Assembly: GCF_003247215.1 (NCBI RefSeq)
Contig: NZ_QKAP01000083.1
Coordinates: forward strand, 1 to 59,427
Reading direction: 5' to 3'
Length of the DNA stretch: 59,427 nt
From: Malonomonas rubra
GTDB lineage: Bacteria > Desulfobacterota > Desulfuromonadia > Desulfuromonadales > Geopsychrobacteraceae
The translations under genes and the position numbers were made by a program. The notes under the pieces are model-generated. The model was not told the origin of the DNA. It was given only the letters and a program-made list of their open reading frames with translations, and did no database searches. This document shows positions 17,215-27,030 of the stretch, one piece after another; the stretch's first letter is position 1; each line of letters begins with the position of its first letter.

Positions 17215-18558
17215 TTACTGCTTATATTTCGTTGCCTTGGTCACATCGGTCGTACAGAGCACCTTTAACAGCTCAGCCGCCCGGTCAAGATCCTGAAAAC
17301 GTTCATCAGGATTGGTCAGACACAGGTACAAACCTTCTATAACTTCACCAATCCAAGTTGGTGCCTCCCAAAGCTTCAAGTTCAACTCTTCAATCAGTGT
17401 GTTCAACTCTTCCAAAATAGGTTTGGCCAGATCGACCCTATTGGCCTTCAGACATAATCTGGCCATCAAAAGTCGATAACGATGCTTCTGACGAATCGAC
17501 AACGCACTGCAGGACGCTTCAAACAGCAAGGCCAGCGCGGCATCGATGTTATTCGGTCGCAACAGCGACAAGGCCTCCGACCAAACCGACTCTTCCTGAC
17601 CGTCTGCCGGCAACGGCGCTTTTTTCTGAACTTTCTCAGGCTGAGAAGGAGCAGCGATTTCTTCTTCCATAGCAGGTTCTTCCACTTCATCAGGCTGTTC
17701 CGGGATATTTTCTACTTCGCCAGCAGAATCCTCATCCGGAGCAGCCTCCTCCTCGAGCGACCAGCCCTTTTCCTTGAACAGCCGCTGGAAAAACTTCTCA
17801 CAGTCCTCTAGAGTTTCTCGCAGTTGCGCCAGGCTTGGTCCCTGGTCCCCGAACTTCTCATCAACCTGCTCGTCAAGTCGGATAAACTCCTGTTGAGAGT
17901 CCTGCAGCGCAAGCAACTGTGCCCGGATAAAGTTCTCGTCGGTGTACGCAAGAGCGTTATCGAACTCTTCCGGTGCAAGCTTGCCGTCGGCGATCGCCTC
18001 GCTGCGATTCTGCTGTCGCTTTTCATCGACAGTGCCATCGGCTGCAACGAGATCTTTTTCGTAACCGACTTCTCGCGACTCATGCCATTCAAGCCAACTA
18101 TAGGGGGTTGTTTTGCTTTTGTCGGTTAACGGAATCTGCTTGATCGACAGCCAGAGGTTGTCGTTCAAAAAAGCCAGCCGTCCGGCACGATAATCGAGGT
18201 CACCATCATCTATTTCCGGGTACAGAGTTTCCCAGAACTCCTGCAGCAGGCCATTGACAACCTGCAATCCAACTGCAAGCCCCTCGAATCCATCAACGTT
18301 GACCAGCCCTTCCGTTAACCAAGCTGCCAGCTGCAGGTCTTTACTCTTTTTGGCCAAGGCTTCTGCTGCCAACTGAATAACCTTGTTCCAGTCCGATGAT
18401 TTCAGATCACGCTGCCAGTCTCCTCGTTCCAGCTCATCATCCGCCTTACGTGCGTCTTTTATCTCGTCATAGACAGCTTCGTAACGCAGATCGGCTCCAG
18501 AAGGGTTGTCACCAGGAATCGGAGTAAGTATGTCGTTGACGTCTATCACGAATTGCAT
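17215..18558 (-). CDS. tssA: T6SS assembly protein TssA
   Basis: This 447-aa protein has the ImpA N-terminal domain (about 1-150), with PIPGDNPSGADLRYEAVYDE, then WLTEGLVNVDGFEGLAVGLQ and YPEIDDGD. An acidic, low-complexity linker (about 275-325; DEDSAGEVENIPEQPDEVEE) leads to a helical VasJ-like C-terminus. TssA scaffolds baseplate docking and tail polymerisation; long forms may also cap the growing sheath. It is followed closely by tssB and preceded by tagJ at 11 bp. Confidence 0.9.
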   Translation of the reverse strand: MQFVIDVNDILTPIPGDNPSGADLRYEAVYDEIKDARKADDELERGDWQRDLKSSDWNKVIQLAAEALAKKSKDLQLAAWLTEGLVNVDGFEGLAVGLQVVNGLLQEFWETLYPEIDDGDLDYRAGRLAFLNDNLWLSIKQIPLTDKSKTTPYSWLEWHESREVGYEKDLVAADGTVDEKRQQNRSEAIADGKLAPEEFDNALAYTDENFIRAQLLALQDSQQEFIRLDEQVDEKFGDQGPSLAQLRETLEDCEKFFQRLFKEKGWSLEEEAAPDEDSAGEVENIPEQPDEVEEPAMEEEIAAPSQPEKVQKKAPLPADGQEESVWSEALSLLRPNNIDAALALLFEASCSALSIRQKHRYRLLMARLCLKANRVDLAKPILEELNTLIEELNLKLWEAPTWIGEVIEGLYLCLTNPDERFQDLDRAAELLKVLCTTDVTKATKYKQ

Positions 18559-18569
18559 GACGAAAACCT

Positions 18570-19364
18570 CTACTCGCGCGCCGCAAAAACGATTTCACGT
18601 ATTTCCAGGAGGCCTATATCTTGTTCCCCGAACTGAAAAACATGTTGCCCCGCCCCTCTAGCATAGCCTCCTCCCTGAGAGAGCCAATCAGTCATACGGC
18701 CCATTTTTACCCGCTCATCTTCGTGGAGATATGATTCCGGGTAGAGAACCGGCAGATAACAGTTCAGGTCATGTCCGCTCCACGTGGTAATCCGGGCGGA
18801 TGTCCAGATCAGATCGAAAAGTGTTTTGGGTGGTTCGATGATTAATTCCCGGATCGCTTCGAACGGCATCCAGACATAGCGTTCATAGGTAAAGGTTTCC
18901 AGAAAACGGCAAAGAAACTGGTCGGTATCGATCAGTCCTCTAAAGTCCCGCCCATTCAGTGTTCCGACAAGTTGAGGGATCTGTTCATCGACTTGAGCGA
19001 TTAATTCATTTACTCTGTCGAGCTGGTTTGTTTCCAGCGCTTGCCAGGCTGCAAGATATGCATCGAGATAGACAGGTGATTCTGGAAAAACGCAGGGGCG
19101 ACGGCCCTGCTTTACGACTTCCAAACGCTCCTTTTCCGCATGGAGAAGATTTTTGTAGACCTGAACTCCAGTTTCCGAATCAGGATTCTGCTGCACGATT
19201 GCATTCAGATGGCGTTCAGCCTTGTCCCATTCTCCGGAGAGAACCAGAACCTGAAACAGAAGCGTACGAAACGAGAGATCAGTTGGGGCCGATTTTACAG
19301 CAGCAATTAGATTCTCTCGGGCCTCAGAAAGTCGACCAGACCTAAGCAGTTCCTTAGCTTCCAC
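18570..19364 (-). CDS. tagJ: T6SS accessory protein TagJ (ImpE/SciE family)
   Basis: This 264-aa protein has an N-terminal TPR-like pair (KELLRSGRLSEARENLIAAV; DLSFRTLLFQVLVLSGEWD) and the ImpE core with NGRDFRGLIDTDQF, then ERYVWMPFEAIRELIIEPPK and DLIWTSARI. TagJ binds the sheath TssB N-terminus and may steer ClpV access. It uses a GTG start with GGGGAGACC upstream. It is the first gene after the internal gap of the locus. Confidence 0.88.
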   Translation of the reverse strand: MEAKELLRSGRLSEARENLIAAVKSAPTDLSFRTLLFQVLVLSGEWDKAERHLNAIVQQNPDSETGVQVYKNLLHAEKERLEVVKQGRRPCVFPESPVYLDAYLAAWQALETNQLDRVNELIAQVDEQIPQLVGTLNGRDFRGLIDTDQFLCRFLETFTYERYVWMPFEAIRELIIEPPKTLFDLIWTSARITTWSGHDLNCYLPVLYPESYLHEDERVKMGRMTDWLSQGGGYARGAGQHVFQFGEQDIGLLEIREIVFAARE

Positions 19365-19486
19365 TGTGGTCTCCCCTTTGCTTTAATTAACGGCCCATAT
19401 CTATCTATATTTTAGCAGGTTGCAATCAACCTACAGCCCGTTGGCAAAAAAACCTTCTAAAATCAGGCGATAAAGAGTCCCTCTAT
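19365..19486. promoter_or_regulatory. internal gap of the T6SS locus with an 8-bp hairpin
   Basis: This 120-bp non-coding stretch separates the membrane-complex genes from the tail genes. It holds an 8-bp stem with a 4-base loop (19415-19434; GTAGGTTG / CAACCTGC on the minus strand) that lacks a U-tract, followed by the AT-rich text TAAAATATAGATAGATATGG. A promoter such as TTGCAA-N16-TAGATA in the minus orientation is possible. It could allow separate expression of tagJ-tssA-tssB-tssC-hcp, but the match is weak. Confidence 0.35.
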
Positions 19487-20227
19487 TTAATAGCTCTTCC
19501 CATCTATAAGCTTTTTCAAATCACTCAAAACCAATGACCGATTCAATACATATATGGCCGAATTGGTCATATTTCCGCCGATAAAAATCGCTGTCGGTAT
19601 TTTAGCAAGTTCTGTTTTCAACATCATAAGCAAACCGAGAATATGACGATCCAGTTCTTCATTTGTTGTTGTGGGTAAATTGCTGAACAGCTCAGCATTC
19701 CGTTCGATTACCGAACAATCGCAAGCAGACAGCAGCTCCTTGCCCTGTGCCTGATCTCCTGCTGCGTTCGCCAGCATATCCCAATCACTGCCAGGGGCAG
19801 GAACTCGAGCTATCTCTCGTTCAAAATCCGACAATTCTGCATAACGCTGCACCGAAATGAATTCCATCTGTACCCAGGTCTTTTCCAGCGCCAGCGGCAA
19901 CAGCTGTAAATTTTTTTCCCATCCGTTTAAGTTTCCGTGCCCCATAATCAGAAGCGGATAACTTCGATCGCTCCGGTCAGAGCTGTTCTTCAAAATTCCG
20001 CAGGCGAGTGCTCCTTTGCGCGGAGATTTAAGCCAAAAACGCCATGAATAAGCTTTCTCCTCTTGCCTGCCCTGTTGACAGCAGGGCTGATAACCGCGAT
20101 CGAGCCAGCTACAGATTGTTTTCGTCAGTGAATCTCCAACTCCAAGGGTGAAATAATCACCAGCCACAGGATGTTTCCCATGGGCAATCCAGTTCCATGC
20201 CGGCTTATATTTTCTCAATCCCAGCAT
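19487..20227 (-). CDS. tagF: T6SS regulator TagF (ImpM family)
   Basis: The protein has 246 residues from the ATG at 20227; an earlier ATG at 20263 is also possible and would overlap tssM further. The TagF/ImpM N-terminus is visible as AWNWIAHGKHPVAGDYFTLG, then WLDRGYQPC and WRFWLKSPRKGALACGIL. TagF represses T6SS activity independently of the threonine phosphorylation pathway in Pseudomonas, where it is fused to or acts with PppA. Here it stands alone and overlaps the tssM stop by 13 bp. No PppA phosphatase or PpkA kinase gene is visible in the window. Confidence 0.82.
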   Translation of the reverse strand: MLGLRKYKPAWNWIAHGKHPVAGDYFTLGVGDSLTKTICSWLDRGYQPCCQQGRQEEKAYSWRFWLKSPRKGALACGILKNSSDRSDRSYPLLIMGHGNLNGWEKNLQLLPLALEKTWVQMEFISVQRYAELSDFEREIARVPAPGSDWDMLANAAGDQAQGKELLSACDCSVIERNAELFSNLPTTTNEELDRHILGLLMMLKTELAKIPTAIFIGGNMTNSAIYVLNRSLVLSDLKKLIDGKSY

Positions 20228-23200
20228 TGACCGATATCTCGTGGGATGGTGCCGAGTGACCATTCACTGAGCGCCTTGATGGTCTTTAGTTTCTTACCGC
20301 TCAGCTGATACTTGACCTTGATTAGGTCAATTCCGCTACGCTCCAGAACATTCCTTTCTGCAGGGAAATCCTTCGGCCGGTAAATGGCCTGCCCATCTTC
20401 AAAAATCTTGATAAGCTCTGGGAACGAATATGTTTTTTCCAGTACAAAGTTGTTCTGGAACTCAATTCGCATATTCACTTCCCCGCAGGTTTCCGGATAC
20501 CAGGTAAAAGGCGTCGCCCTCGTCGGAAAGCTTTCGGTCGCAAGAATCAGGTTTTCGTTGGCACAAGGGATCAGCAGATGCGTGGCATGTAGGTTGAGTC
20601 GAGCACCTTTGTTCAAATCGGCTGGCAACCCTTTTATGAAAATCAGATAGCTTGATTGGGCAACCGGCGGTGGTAGCTGCGCTTTCTCCATCATGGAAAA
20701 CAGCGTCGGCTTGAATGGGAACGGTTTATCGTAAAAATAATTCTCCCGCTTTTTCTGCCCCTGCTGATAAAAGGGTTTCGCCGGACCCTCTACGAAGTTC
20801 ATGGCAAAACCAGGATTGCGGAACAGCATCTCCCACTCTTGTCGATCCGAACTGACCCTGCTGATCTTCTGCAGAACCTCGGCATCCCAAAGATCCTGCA
20901 AGTAGCAGGAGGTTTCTACCTGGAAATAATGCCAGAGAAAGTCGAGCGGCCCGGCCAGGAGTTGCCAGAAAATCTTCTCTTGTTGCGGCTCTCTCCCCAT
21001 ATGTTTCTGTAAAGCGAGCAGTGCGCGATAAGCAAGATAGAATGGCGACTCCCCAGTCACGGAATCTTCGTTATAAACCTGTGCAGTCGCGTCATAGACC
21101 GCTTTGCTCGCAGCGGTTTTCTTGGAGATAGCGACTAAAGCCTGCCGCATTTCTCGGTAAGAGTTTATGGCTTTGACACGTTCCCAGGGATGACCTTTTA
21201 CCCGGTCGACGGCCTGACGTCCTTGTGAGATAAGCTCTTTCCCCTTGTCAACGGCCTCACCAATCAGGCTTTTCTCTTCATCCTGAGTGGCAGAAACAGA
21301 AGCACTGAGATCCTGATGCCTAAAGACCTGTACCGCCCAAGCCGGTATATCGTCCTGTAGCGACAATACCGTCAGTTCGCTGGCCATACGTTGCAACAGA
21401 GCGAAATACGGGCTGAGGCTTTCCACAACCTTCAGCGACATCAAGCGCCAATCCTGGCCAGTCATGAGCAGTTGCTGCCCTTCGTTAAATCGCTCGGCAA
21501 ACTCTTCCCAGGCGGTAAAATAGCCGATATAGTACCATTGCTTGAATGTTGCCACCTGTCGATCAAATTCTTCAGCTTTCGCGATCGTCAGGTCGACTTT
21601 AAGATCCTCGATAAAGTTATCTATCGCCATTTTGCCTTTGGCAGTGAAAGCCGCGTCCACGTATATCTGTTCGCTATCCAGCGTGTTCTCTCCTGGCCAG
21701 AAATCGACCAACGTGATACGGGGCAGCGATTCTTGAGCGTTTGCCCAGGCAACCAGCCAGTTCAGGTTTCCTCCTTTGTGCCACAATATTGATTGCAGCA
21801 AATCATTCAGATGCTCTTTTTCCGTGAACATCCTCTCGCCATTTTGCGACCAGAGCAGATAAGAGCGATAAAGTTCAGGCATCTTTGCACTTACTTCTGC
21901 AGGCATGTCTGTTGTTCTATCCAGGTTCAGTTCTTTAACCGGTATCAGAGGGAGGTCTTCGGATGCCGCCGTCGGATCATCCAGCCGATCCTTGAGCTGG
22001 GTAATCCGCCGCAGTAGATGGATAACGTAATTGCCAATATCTTCGGCCGGGGTCAGTTCGTAAAAATTGCTGATTTCAGACCGCAAGGTCTGGTCGAATG
22101 GGGTAAGCAGATAGCGATTAAATTTGTCGCAGTAGCGTTTTTTCATTCTTTCTTCAGCTTGCAGGCTCTGTGACAGCCCGAAACGGGGAACGAGCCAGTC
22201 ACTGTTTTTGCTCTCAAGCTTTTCGATTTCTTTACGCAGAGCATCAAGAGACCCGAGGTCGGATAGTAGCTCATCCCTGAACTCAGGCCCTTGAATATAA
22301 TCATTCGAGACAGACTGCAGGGCGGTAATATTGTTGATAAATGAAAATGCCAGTAAACCGGAGAACGCAACTCCCAGCAACAGCCAAGCCGCTAGTCCAT
22401 AATTTCTCGTCAGCCGATTCCATTCCAACGCCCTTCCCGTCGGCGCAAAAATAGCCCTGTCTGCAGGGAGAATGCGGGAAAAGAAATCGTGCAGGAACAA
22501 CCCTTTGCTAGTTCCTGGTAAGACGTCTTTGGAACTGATCAAGCCAAGTTTGTTCAGAAAATGGGAGTATGGCGTGCCTTCCTGGCAACCACTGCTGAAA
22601 TAAAGTCCTCTGATGATCGGATTTTCCTGATATGGGGTTTCTTTAAAAGCTGCCCGGACAAAAGTTTCCAGACCGCTGCGAAGTTTGGCAAACTCGTCGG
22701 GAAAAAGAAGCAGTTCTGGAGCGATCTGGCTTTTCTTATGCTCGTGAATCAACAGCAGACGCAGGTTTCTCAAGCGATCCACGATTGAATTAACAGCCAA
22801 CCCTACTAGCTTGTCCGTTGCCTCATCCAATCCCTGATTCAGATACCCCATCGCCTGCTTCTGGGCAGATTCCGGAAGTTGATCACAGAATTGCGTCATC
22901 CCCTGAATCAGGTCGCATTTGGTGACGAGCAGGTAAACCGGAAATTTGACTCCCAAAGCCAGCATCAGTTCTTGAATGCGCATCCGGATGCTATGGGCAT
23001 CATCCTCAATTGCCACAGAATCAGCCGAAAGCAGCTTGTCTGCGGGCAGAGACACGATCAGGCCGTTTAAAGACTCTTTTCTACGATATTTGACCAGCAG
23101 GCGCAGAAACTTCAGCCATTCGTCTTTGTCCCGGCCCTCATCGACCGGGATAGCGTAGCGGCCCGCCGTATCGAGAATGACAGAATGGTCGAAAAACCAC

Positions 23201-23670
23201 CAATCGCAGTTTTTCGTCCCGGACAAACCGGAGACGCGGGGGGCTTCGGCAAATGGGGAGGACAACTTAGCACTAGTGATCGCGGTGGTCTTTCCAGAAC
23301 CGCTTTCGCCGATAACCATGTACCAAGGGAGAACGTAGAGCGGGTTGCCCAGTTTTTTAAGATGGGAACGTTTGAGCGTTCCAATCGCTTCTTTCCAGCG
23401 TTCCTGAAGTTCCTGGCGCTGTTGCCTTTCAGGCGCGCTAAGGTTCGCCTGTTGAAGCTCATCCTGCTCAACGATTTGGTTGACGAACTTCTGTTCTCGC
23501 CGCCGCATCCAGATTTTACGGAAAAACAGGCCGCTGATAATGAAGCCGACAATCGCCAGCAGAATAAAAAAACCATACCAACCCAAGGCAATGATCAGCA
23601 TAACCGCCAATAGAAGAACTAAGGAAATTCCTGTGACAATGAGAAGAATCTTGAAGATTTTCGCAACCAT
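20215..23670 (-). CDS. tssM: T6SS membrane complex protein TssM (IcmF)
   Basis: This 1151-aa inner-membrane protein carries two N-terminal transmembrane helices (about 8-50), then a cytoplasmic NTPase-like domain with Walker A GESGSGKTTA at residues 121-130 and WWFFDHSVILDTAGRY behind it. A third membrane helix is near residue 430 (LAAWLLLGVAFSGLLAFSF), and a large periplasmic region ends in the ImcF-related and DUF1215-type segments. TssM spans the envelope and meets TssJ in the periplasm and TssL in the membrane. Length and layout are normal, and the P-loop is intact. Confidence 0.95.
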   Translation of the reverse strand: MVAKIFKILLIVTGISLVLLLAVMLIIALGWYGFFILLAIVGFIISGLFFRKIWMRRREQKFVNQIVEQDELQQANLSAPERQQRQELQERWKEAIGTLKRSHLKKLGNPLYVLPWYMVIGESGSGKTTAITSAKLSSPFAEAPRVSGLSGTKNCDWWFFDHSVILDTAGRYAIPVDEGRDKDEWLKFLRLLVKYRRKESLNGLIVSLPADKLLSADSVAIEDDAHSIRMRIQELMLALGVKFPVYLLVTKCDLIQGMTQFCDQLPESAQKQAMGYLNQGLDEATDKLVGLAVNSIVDRLRNLRLLLIHEHKKSQIAPELLLFPDEFAKLRSGLETFVRAAFKETPYQENPIIRGLYFSSGCQEGTPYSHFLNKLGLISSKDVLPGTSKGLFLHDFFSRILPADRAIFAPTGRALEWNRLTRNYGLAAWLLLGVAFSGLLAFSFINNITALQSVSNDYIQGPEFRDELLSDLGSLDALRKEIEKLESKNSDWLVPRFGLSQSLQAEERMKKRYCDKFNRYLLTPFDQTLRSEISNFYELTPAEDIGNYVIHLLRRITQLKDRLDDPTAASEDLPLIPVKELNLDRTTDMPAEVSAKMPELYRSYLLWSQNGERMFTEKEHLNDLLQSILWHKGGNLNWLVAWANAQESLPRITLVDFWPGENTLDSEQIYVDAAFTAKGKMAIDNFIEDLKVDLTIAKAEEFDRQVATFKQWYYIGYFTAWEEFAERFNEGQQLLMTGQDWRLMSLKVVESLSPYFALLQRMASELTVLSLQDDIPAWAVQVFRHQDLSASVSATQDEEKSLIGEAVDKGKELISQGRQAVDRVKGHPWERVKAINSYREMRQALVAISKKTAASKAVYDATAQVYNEDSVTGESPFYLAYRALLALQKHMGREPQQEKIFWQLLAGPLDFLWHYFQVETSCYLQDLWDAEVLQKISRVSSDRQEWEMLFRNPGFAMNFVEGPAKPFYQQGQKKRENYFYDKPFPFKPTLFSMMEKAQLPPPVAQSSYLIFIKGLPADLNKGARLNLHATHLLIPCANENLILATESFPTRATPFTWYPETCGEVNMRIEFQNNFVLEKTYSFPELIKIFEDGQAIYRPKDFPAERNVLERSGIDLIKVKYQLSGKKLKTIKALSEWSLGTIPRDIGQCWD

Positions 23671-23694
23671 TTGTCACTCTCCCGCAACCCGGTA

Positions 23695-24357
23695 TCAGAA
23701 ACTTGCAACCTTCATCTTCAATATCAGTGTAAAAATCAATAACAATAGTGCAAACAACAGAATCGGCGACCCGAGCAGACCGAGGGTTGTCGGCGACAGG
23801 CGCCAGCGTTCACTTTTCAGAGGAATCGATTCAACCTCGGAGGCATACGACTGGGGAAACAGCTCACTTCGTTCCAGCGACGGGATGCCGAGCGAACTTC
23901 CAGTCAATAGCTTCAGGTTGGACGTCTTCAGTTGCTCCAGCAGGAACTCATCCCCCTCTTGGCAGTAACGACCCTTAAACCCCATGGCCAAACAAAGAAA
24001 ATAAACTTCACGGACATCCTGCTGCTGCAACCCAAGACTGTTCAACCGGGTGTAGAATTCCTCACCAGCATCAGCGGTCTGATAATAAAATCGTTGCAGG
24101 GTTTCCTGTTGCCAGCGCCCCTTCTCTGGCCAATTGGAACTGAGGATGGCCTCATCGATCCAAGCGCAAATGGCGAACCGGGCCTGATTATAATCATCCT
24201 GGCTGACTTGATTGTTCCTGACGTACTGTTCGCTTTCAGTCAACAACCTGCGAACCTCCGAGCTGAACTGATCGAAGCCGATCTGGCGACCTGCATCAGC
24301 AATCAGAAAATACGAAACGTAAGCAACCGTTTCAGAAAAACAATCTGTCATTCGCAT
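23695..24357 (-). CDS. tssL: T6SS inner-membrane protein TssL (DotU), short form
   Basis: This 220-aa TssL has the DotU domain (1-180), with FLIADAGRQIGFDQFSSEVR, then RFAICAWIDEAILSSNW and YFLCLAMGFKGRY. A single C-terminal membrane helix near 195-215 (LLGSPILLFALLLLIFTLI) is followed by a few residues. There is no fused OmpA/peptidoglycan-binding domain, so anchoring to the cell wall must come from elsewhere. It lacks the N-terminal D-R-T-V-I string that many IcmH/DotU proteins carry; three such strings are instead found in the first protein of the locus. Confidence 0.92.
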   Translation of the reverse strand: MRMTDCFSETVAYVSYFLIADAGRQIGFDQFSSEVRRLLTESEQYVRNNQVSQDDYNQARFAICAWIDEAILSSNWPEKGRWQQETLQRFYYQTADAGEEFYTRLNSLGLQQQDVREVYFLCLAMGFKGRYCQEGDEFLLEQLKTSNLKLLTGSSLGIPSLERSELFPQSYASEVESIPLKSERWRLSPTTLGLLGSPILLFALLLLIFTLILKMKVASF

Positions 24358-24359
24358 GG

Positions 24360-25751
24360 TTAATTTCTCCCGACAACCATCAATTCGACTTTCAAATCTT
24401 CTGGTGCTTTATCCCAATAAAGCGCAAGGTTTTTCAACTGCTGAACATTGGCCCAGGGCTCACTGTGATGATCAATCTGGAAATAGAGACAATTTGCCCT
24501 GCGTGGCAATTCCTGTGGCGGAATGGTCAGATGTTCCAGCCCGACGCCAGGCAGCGCACGAGCAATAAATAGAGGTAAGGATTCGCGAGTGGCCAGTTTG
24601 GCGATTCCCAGTAAAGCCTCGATGATCTGCTGGGGATCTTCATCACTTTCGATAACCAGGTAATAACGGTTACGACCATCGAAAATTGCCGGCTGCAGTT
24701 CGGAGGCAAAGTAAGTTCCGTCGTAAAGCAGGTTGATAACGTACTCGGGACCGGCGGTTATTTCATCAAGCAGTCTAGTGACCGTCGACTGCAATTCCCG
24801 ATAGCTTTGCGACAAGTTCGAATGATCATACTCGTTTAGCAACAATCCACCATCTGCCAACTTACCCATCACGCTGACTTCGCCGGAAAATGTTGACAAC
24901 TCGCCGATCAATTGTCTGGCCGCAGTGTACAGTTGCCAGGGATGGGTGTGTTGAGCAGTCAATAAGGAATGCAGCAAGGGGATATACCGATTAAGGGTTC
25001 GCAGGGCCAAAAGATAAACCATGTCCCTGGCACCGAATTCTGCCGTGTGGATCCCACGTTGCCGCTTATAGGCTTCGAGTTGACGACCGCGGCTGGCAAT
25101 CTGGTCGGAGACATCTCTGGCAAGTGTCAATAACTGCTGAGAGGTCTGCAGTGTAACCATGGGCGGGATAAAGTTTTCAGACAGGATGATTTCATCCGCT
25201 TGCACCTCCAGTTGGGCAAGTTCGATAAGCTGATAATTAGTGGCCTGCTCTTTCTCAGAGCCGAAGAAGAGCTTCAACAAAAAGCTGAGTTTTTTTACTT
25301 GCCCGTCCGGGCCTTGCTGATAAAGATCTACCACCTCATCGGCATCAAAAGAGGCAACAAATCTTGTGTTCAAATCGGCAAGATCTGATTCGTCGTTATA
25401 CTCCCCGACATTCCCCCCTTCGCTATTAAACCTGCGTAAACCGATGAAAACGGGCAGAGGTTCTTCTTTATTGGGCCAACAATCCTCGAAGGAGCGACTA
25501 CGCATCACGGCATTGTCATGAATCGCAGCATAACTGTTGTCCTGAAAAAGAAATTCTCCGTGCTGAATCTCGAAGACAAAGTTGCTTAGGGCTGCCTCAG
25601 CTACTTGCAACCTGACAACCCCCCAAAAATAAGGACCGATAAAACGATAGAGCGGCGCAATCAGAGACTGATGATAAAGGTCAGTCAGCTGCAAATGCTG
25701 AGGCTGGAGGAAAAGACCTTGATGCCAGAAAATCGGTTTTTCGATGCCCAT
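24360..25751 (-). CDS. tssK: T6SS baseplate-to-membrane connector TssK
   Basis: This 463-aa TssK starts with EKPIFWHQGLFLQPQHLQLT and has the LLTAQHTHPWQLYTAARQLI core and a C-terminal LPRRANCLYFQIDHHSEPW. Trimers link the baseplate (TssFGE) to the TssL/TssM cytoplasmic parts. It sits in the standard tssJ-tssK-tssL order, two bases upstream of tssL. Confidence 0.95.
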   Translation of the reverse strand: MGIEKPIFWHQGLFLQPQHLQLTDLYHQSLIAPLYRFIGPYFWGVVRLQVAEAALSNFVFEIQHGEFLFQDNSYAAIHDNAVMRSRSFEDCWPNKEEPLPVFIGLRRFNSEGGNVGEYNDESDLADLNTRFVASFDADEVVDLYQQGPDGQVKKLSFLLKLFFGSEKEQATNYQLIELAQLEVQADEIILSENFIPPMVTLQTSQQLLTLARDVSDQIASRGRQLEAYKRQRGIHTAEFGARDMVYLLALRTLNRYIPLLHSLLTAQHTHPWQLYTAARQLIGELSTFSGEVSVMGKLADGGLLLNEYDHSNLSQSYRELQSTVTRLLDEITAGPEYVINLLYDGTYFASELQPAIFDGRNRYYLVIESDEDPQQIIEALLGIAKLATRESLPLFIARALPGVGLEHLTIPPQELPRRANCLYFQIDHHSEPWANVQQLKNLALYWDKAPEDLKVELMVVGRN

Positions 25752-25775
25752 TCTGAGCCCCCTACTAACCGTCCA

Positions 25776-26288
25776 CTATTCTGAAATCTGCTGAGACCCT
25801 AATACCAAACGCTGATCAAAAAGTCGTAACGTATCAATTTTGGAGAAAAAACTCCTTTTGGTCGGTATTTCATAAAGTCTGATAATGTCCTCTTTTCGCA
25901 GGTTGTAGTAGCCTGCGACGATGCCGACAAACCTGGTGCCCTCAGCTCGGTCAAAGGTTAGATTTTGATGCTTGCCGGGATGAACAAACTCCTGCTGTGC
26001 AACCTTAACCGATGAGTCATACCGTTTGCAGTCGAGCAAATCGTACAGTCCATTCATGTCATGAGTTAACTGCTTGAAACTATTTGGGTCGCTCAACTGA
26101 TAAATACAGAGTTTCAAGCTGTGTGGTATCCCTTGGTGAAAGTTAAGTTGCTGGTCGGCCGATATTTCCAGGCGGATACAATCTTCACAAAAAGTTGCCG
26201 CGACCACAGGTGCAACCGCGGAACCGGAGCACGCGGAGAGCAAAGCCAATAACCCGACAAGACTGATCAATTTCGCTACAGATGTCAT
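25776..26288 (-). CDS. tssJ: T6SS outer-membrane lipoprotein TssJ
   Basis: The protein has 170 residues from the ATG at 26288, chosen for GAGGAAA in front and a proper signal peptide. The open frame extends to 26333 but overlaps the upstream gene. A lipobox LLSAC follows a hydrophobic stretch (KLISLVGLLALL), so the mature protein is lipidated. The TssJ core includes LEISADQQLNF, SLKLCIYQL and RTRFVGIVAGYYNL-type text. Two extra cysteines early in the mature part (FCEDC) are unusual and might form a disulfide. Confidence 0.88.
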   Translation of the reverse strand: MTSVAKLISLVGLLALLSACSGSAVAPVVAATFCEDCIRLEISADQQLNFHQGIPHSLKLCIYQLSDPNSFKQLTHDMNGLYDLLDCKRYDSSVKVAQQEFVHPGKHQNLTFDRAEGTRFVGIVAGYYNLRKEDIIRLYEIPTKRSFFSKIDTLRLFDQRLVLGSQQISE

Positions 26289-26295
26289 GATTTCC

Positions 26296-27030
26296 TCATT
26301 TTTCTGCATAAATTTGCTGGCAGTGTTTTTCAAATTCTCGCAATAACGCTTCTTTGAGCAACCCGGTCCTGTGCCAGTTGTCTAGCGTACGATATTTCTC
26401 TTCGTAGATTTTGTACATTTCCGCTTTTTGAAAGGGGCCTATTTTCATGCCGCCATTCAGGGAGGCTTCTATCTTCCGGGGGTCAAGTTCTCTTAACATC
26501 TCTTCCATTTTTGTCATCGCTGCATCGGTAAAAGCCCGATGCATGATCGAAAAAGCTTCTTTAATCTGCGCCAGATAGCTTTGCAGGGAAATCGATTCTG
26601 TTGCTTCATCAACATTGGACCTGATAACCAGCCGGATAGTTTCGCTGCCACCGACCTGCCCCATAAAAGTTGTGTTGATGCCCAGGATCAATTCGTTAAG
26701 GGTGTCGAAAATCAGGTTCAAGGATTCCGCAAGACGTTCCGGCAATTCGTCTGCTGAGCACTCAATTTCTTCGACTTGCTTCCCCAACAACAGCGGCACA
26801 AGCTTCTCGAAAACCTGCTTATCTAGCTGGGGGCCAGACTGCTGAACGGGTTTATCTATAGAGAATTGCGAAGCCAGTTTTTGTAAAAAAACAATTTTCA
26901 CGTCCAACGGTTCATCAACCAAACAACGCTGCAAATAATCTTCGATCGCAGTCGAGGGGTCTCCCTGCGCCTCCCGATAGAGACGCATTACTTCCGAACT
27001 AATTTTCTTTTCTTCTAACGAGCTAATCAT
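26296..27030 (-). CDS. TagH-like protein without FHA domain
   Basis: This 244-aa protein resembles the C-terminal half of TagH/ImpI FHA proteins of T6SS loci. It has ESLNLIFDTLNELILGINTT, then SIMHRAFTDAAMTKMEEMLR, DPRKIEASLNGG and AEMYKIYEEKYRTL. The FHA phosphothreonine-binding domain that normally occupies the first 100 residues is missing; a helical N-terminus of about 90 residues takes its place. The gene overlaps the upstream 638-aa gene by 8 bp and precedes tssJ. A scaffold role in the membrane complex is inferred. Assignment to TagH rests on C-terminal similarity read by eye. Confidence 0.6.
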   Translation of the reverse strand: MISSLEEKKISSEVMRLYREAQGDPSTAIEDYLQRCLVDEPLDVKIVFLQKLASQFSIDKPVQQSGPQLDKQVFEKLVPLLLGKQVEEIECSADELPERLAESLNLIFDTLNELILGINTTFMGQVGGSETIRLVIRSNVDEATESISLQSYLAQIKEAFSIMHRAFTDAAMTKMEEMLRELDPRKIEASLNGGMKIGPFQKAEMYKIYEEKYRTLDNWHRTGLLKEALLREFEKHCQQIYAEK

